Of a stretch of 16,571 bases of DNA, positions 14,694 to 16,571 are shown piece after piece. How positions within the stretch are numbered: position 1 is the stretch's first letter; every line of letters starts with the position of its first letter. This stretch comes from an uncultured Collinsella sp. (GTDB lineage: Bacteria > Actinomycetota > Coriobacteriia > Coriobacteriales > Coriobacteriaceae): the NCBI GenBank assembly GCA_902496645.1, contig CABVBR010000028.1:1-16571 (forward strand), written 5' to 3'. Under the pieces are notes generated by a model. The model made no database searches. It was not told the origin of the DNA and saw only the letters and a list, made by a program, of their open reading frames with translations. The translations under genes and the position numbers were made by a program.

Positions 14694-15617
14694 ATGCTCA
14701 TTGCATTGCAGGGCGCCGTTTCGCAGGGCGTCCTCTGGGGCATTATGGTGCTTGGCGTGTTTATCACGTTCCGCCTGCTCGACATCCCCGATATGACCTG
14801 CGACGGCAGCTTTGCCCTCGGCGGCTGTGTCTGCGCCGTGCTCATCGTCAACAATAACGTCGACCCGCTGGTCGCCGTTCTAGCCGGCATGTGTGCCGGT
14901 GCCATCGCGGGCGCCGTCACGGGCATCTTGACCACCGTCTTTGAGATTCCCGCAATCCTCGCCGGAATCCTTACACAGATCAGCCTGTGGTCCATCAACC
15001 TGCGCATCATGGGTAAGTCCAACACGCCCATCCTTGCCAAGGGCACCATCTTCTCATCCGTCAGCCACATGACGGGCCTGCCGCAGTCCACCGTTGCCAT
15101 CATCCTGGGCATTGTGCTGGCCGTGGCCATCGTCGCCATCCTGTACTGGTTCTTTGGCACCGAGATCGGCTCGGCGCTGCGTGCCACCGGCAACAACGAG
15201 TACATGATCCGCGCCTTGGGCGTCAACACCAACTCCACCAAGATGATCGCCCTCGTGCTCTCCAACGCCCTTATCGGCCTTTCGGGTGCGCTCATCTGCC
15301 AGAGCCAGAAGTACGCTGACATTGGCATGGGCACCGGCGCCATCGTTATCGGTCTTGCCGCCATCGTTATCGGCGAGGTGCTCGGCCGCCTGCTGCCCGG
15401 CGGTCTGACGCAGTTTAGCGTCCGTCTTGCCTCTGCCGTCTTTGGCTCCGTGGTGTACTTCCTCATTCGCGCCATCGTGCTGCAGCTGGGTATGGACGCC
15501 AACGACATGAAGCTGCTCTCCGCCGTGATTGTTGCCGTGGCCCTGTGCGTGCCCGTGGTTTGGGAGCGCTATAAGCTCCGCAGCTCCTACACGAAGGGGG
15601 ATGAGGCAGATGCTTAA
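14694..15617 (+). CDS. ABC transporter permease, TrpY-like (BPD_transp_2)
   Basis: This 307-residue inner-membrane protein has about 8-9 hydrophobic spans and belongs to the branched-chain-type permease family (COG4120). FITFRLLDIPDMTCDGSFALGGCV near the N-terminus and GSALRATGNNEYMIRALGVNTN at about 155-180 are hallmarks; the latter is the loop that contacts the ATPase. The ATG at 14694 has AGGAGGT 7 nt upstream; an earlier ATG touching that site is unlikely. Its end overlaps the ATPase gene by 8 bp (15610-15617), which points to translational coupling. With the lipoprotein it forms an importer of an amino acid or similar small solute. Confidence 0.93.
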   Translation: MLIALQGAVSQGVLWGIMVLGVFITFRLLDIPDMTCDGSFALGGCVCAVLIVNNNVDPLVAVLAGMCAGAIAGAVTGILTTVFEIPAILAGILTQISLWSINLRIMGKSNTPILAKGTIFSSVSHMTGLPQSTVAIILGIVLAVAIVAILYWFFGTEIGSALRATGNNEYMIRALGVNTNSTKMIALVLSNALIGLSGALICQSQKYADIGMGTGAIVIGLAAIVIGEVLGRLLPGGLTQFSVRLASAVFGSVVYFLIRAIVLQLGMDANDMKLLSAVIVAVALCVPVVWERYKLRSSYTKGDEADA

Positions 15618-16404
15618 GCTCTCGCACGTCAAAAAGACCTTTAACAAGGGCACCGTCACCGAGAAGCGCGCACTCACCGGCGTCGACCTTACCCTTAACG
15701 ACGGCGACTTTGTGACCGTGATCGGCGGCAACGGCGCCGGCAAGTCCACGCTGCTCAACATGATTGCCGGCGTGTATCCGCTCGATTCGGGCGTTATTGA
15801 GCTCGACGGCACCGACATCTCGCGTCTGAGCGAGTCTCAGCGCGCCAAGTACCTGGGCCGTGTGTTCCAGGACCCCATGCGCGGCACCGCAGCCGACATG
15901 CAGATTGCCGAAAACCTAGCCCTCGCCAAGCGTCGCGGTCAGCGTCGCGGTCTTTCGTGGGGCGTCACCAAGGCCGAGAAGGACGAGTACGTTGAGCTGC
16001 TCAAGCGCTTGGACCTCGGTCTGGACACGCGCCTCAACGCCAAGGTCGGCCTGCTCTCGGGCGGCCAGCGCCAGGCACTCACCCTGCTGATGGCCACGCT
16101 CACCAAGCCGCGCCTGCTGCTGCTCGACGAGCACACAGCGGCCCTCGACCCCAAGACGGCATCGAAGGTGCTCAACCTGACCGAGGAGATCGTCGACGAG
16201 AACCACCTGACTACGCTCATGGTCACGCACAACATGAACGACGCCATCCGTCTGGGCAACCGTCTGATCATGATGCACGAGGGCCATGTGATCTACGGCG
16301 TGGCCGGCGACGAGAAAAAGTCGCTCACCGTCGCCGACCTGCTCCAGAAGTTCGAGGAGGTCTCGGGCGGCGAGCTCGCCAACGACCGCATGCTGCTAAG
16401 CTAA
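15610..16404 (+). CDS. ABC transporter ATP-binding protein, TrpZ-like
   Basis: This 264-residue protein is a COG1101 ATPase, the energy-coupling subunit of the preceding importer. Motifs in order are Walker A GGNGAGKST (39-47), Q-loop VFQDP (Q87), signature LSGGQRQ (149-155), Walker B LLLLDE (169-174) and the H-loop histidine H207 in TLMVTHNMND. The ATG at 15610 lies within the end of the permease gene, with GAGG 3-4 nt upstream and the sequence ATGCTTAA shared by start and stop. A further in-frame ATG at 15529 would put much more of the protein inside the permease gene and is rejected. The stop at 16402-16404 lies in the left arm of a palindrome. Confidence 0.95.
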   Translation: MLKLSHVKKTFNKGTVTEKRALTGVDLTLNDGDFVTVIGGNGAGKSTLLNMIAGVYPLDSGVIELDGTDISRLSESQRAKYLGRVFQDPMRGTAADMQIAENLALAKRRGQRRGLSWGVTKAEKDEYVELLKRLDLGLDTRLNAKVGLLSGGQRQALTLLMATLTKPRLLLLDEHTAALDPKTASKVLNLTEEIVDENHLTTLMVTHNMNDAIRLGNRLIMMHEGHVIYGVAGDEKKSLTVADLLQKFEEVSGGELANDRMLLS

Positions 16405-16443
16405 AACCTGCCAAAAAGGGACAGGTTTATTTTGGTAGGTTTT
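16403..16443. repeat. Palindrome with GGGACAG loop, copy B, overlapping the ATPase stop
   Basis: AAAACCTGCCAAAA (16403-16416) pairs with TTTTGGTAGGTTTT (16430-16443), one G-T wobble, around a loop containing GGGACAGGTTTA (16418-16429). AAACCTG (16404-16410) can also pair with CAGGTTT (16422-16428) in the loop, so two alternative hairpins are possible. The loop matches copy A at 5127-5137. It may serve as a terminator for the ABC operon. Confidence 0.75.
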
Positions 16444-16458
16444 ATCTGCGCAAACGCC

Positions 16459-16498
16459 AAAACCGCCGCAAAGGGACAGAGGCCCTTGCGGCGGTTTT
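16459..16498 (+). terminator. Strong intrinsic terminator with GGGACAG in its loop
   Basis: A 13-bp stem, 16459-16471 with 16486-16498, can be extended by GGG/CCC (16473-16475, 16483-16485) and ends in TTTT. GGGACAG (16473-16479) forms the apex, as in the two palindromes at 5116 and 16403. It terminates the ABC operon and insulates the next gene. Confidence 0.85.
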
Positions 16499-16562
16499 CG
16501 CATATTATGTCGATAATCCGATATTCAACCAGACATTCTGGCTAAGGACTAAGGAAACTGCC

Positions 16563-16571
16563 ATGAAAAGA
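16563..16571 (+). CDS. Start of a further gene (only Met-Lys-Arg visible)
   Basis: ATGAAAAGA ends the window, with AAGGA 7 nt upstream, which is good spacing for a start. Two AT-rich hexamers (TATTAT about 16504, GATAAT about 16513) could be a -10. Three residues do not allow any call of function. Confidence 0.5.

Overview
The window is high-GC, gene-dense bacterial DNA. The gene content, GTG starts, Shine-Dalgarno spacing and GC-rich codon use suggest a gut actinobacterium of the class Coriobacteriia, most likely Collinsella or a close relative. That placement is inference from gene content and style; no 16S rRNA or other taxonomic marker is present.

Layout: positions 1-8018 are all minus strand. 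In order of transcription they carry a dimethylarginine dimethylaminohydrolase (DDAH)-type enzyme and an APC antiporter (8018-5669), a 600-bp gene-free stretch packed with inverted repeats, a FeoA-FeoB ferrous iron transporter (4988-2631), a YbaK-type aminoacyl-tRNA deacylase (2535-2053), a SotB/AraJ-like MFS exporter (1949-753), and the 5' part of a GH13 glycosidase that leaves the window (599-1). A GntR/FCD regulator at 8274 is divergent from the DDAH/antiporter pair, with a perfect 12-bp palindrome in the shared intergenic region. An alpha/beta hydrolase (9941-9039, minus) converges on the regulator.

From 10187 everything is plus strand: a stand-alone glucose-type PTS EIIA, asparaginyl-tRNA synthetase in two reading frames, a WYL-type regulator, and a three-gene ABC uptake system of the TrpXYZ type (lipoprotein, permease, ATPase). 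The last 9 bases are the first codons of another gene.

The most notable observations are these. (1) asnS appears to have lost 29 bp at a CAGCACC sequence; restoring 29 bp gives exactly 468 codons and returns the conserved segment before motif 1. (2) A 62-bp-period tandem array of hairpins (5171-5432) lies beside several dispersed palindromes. (3) A terminator-like hairpin between feoAB and ybaK has the ybaK ribosome binding site as its 3' arm, while a likely ybaK promoter sits so that its own transcripts would lack the 5' arm. (4) Two tandem 17-bp operator-like units lie upstream of feoAB. (5) The DDAH-antiporter-GntR group looks like a small regulated methylarginine or arginine utilisation module. 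No wholly new multi-gene system such as a defence, CRISPR or prophage locus was seen.
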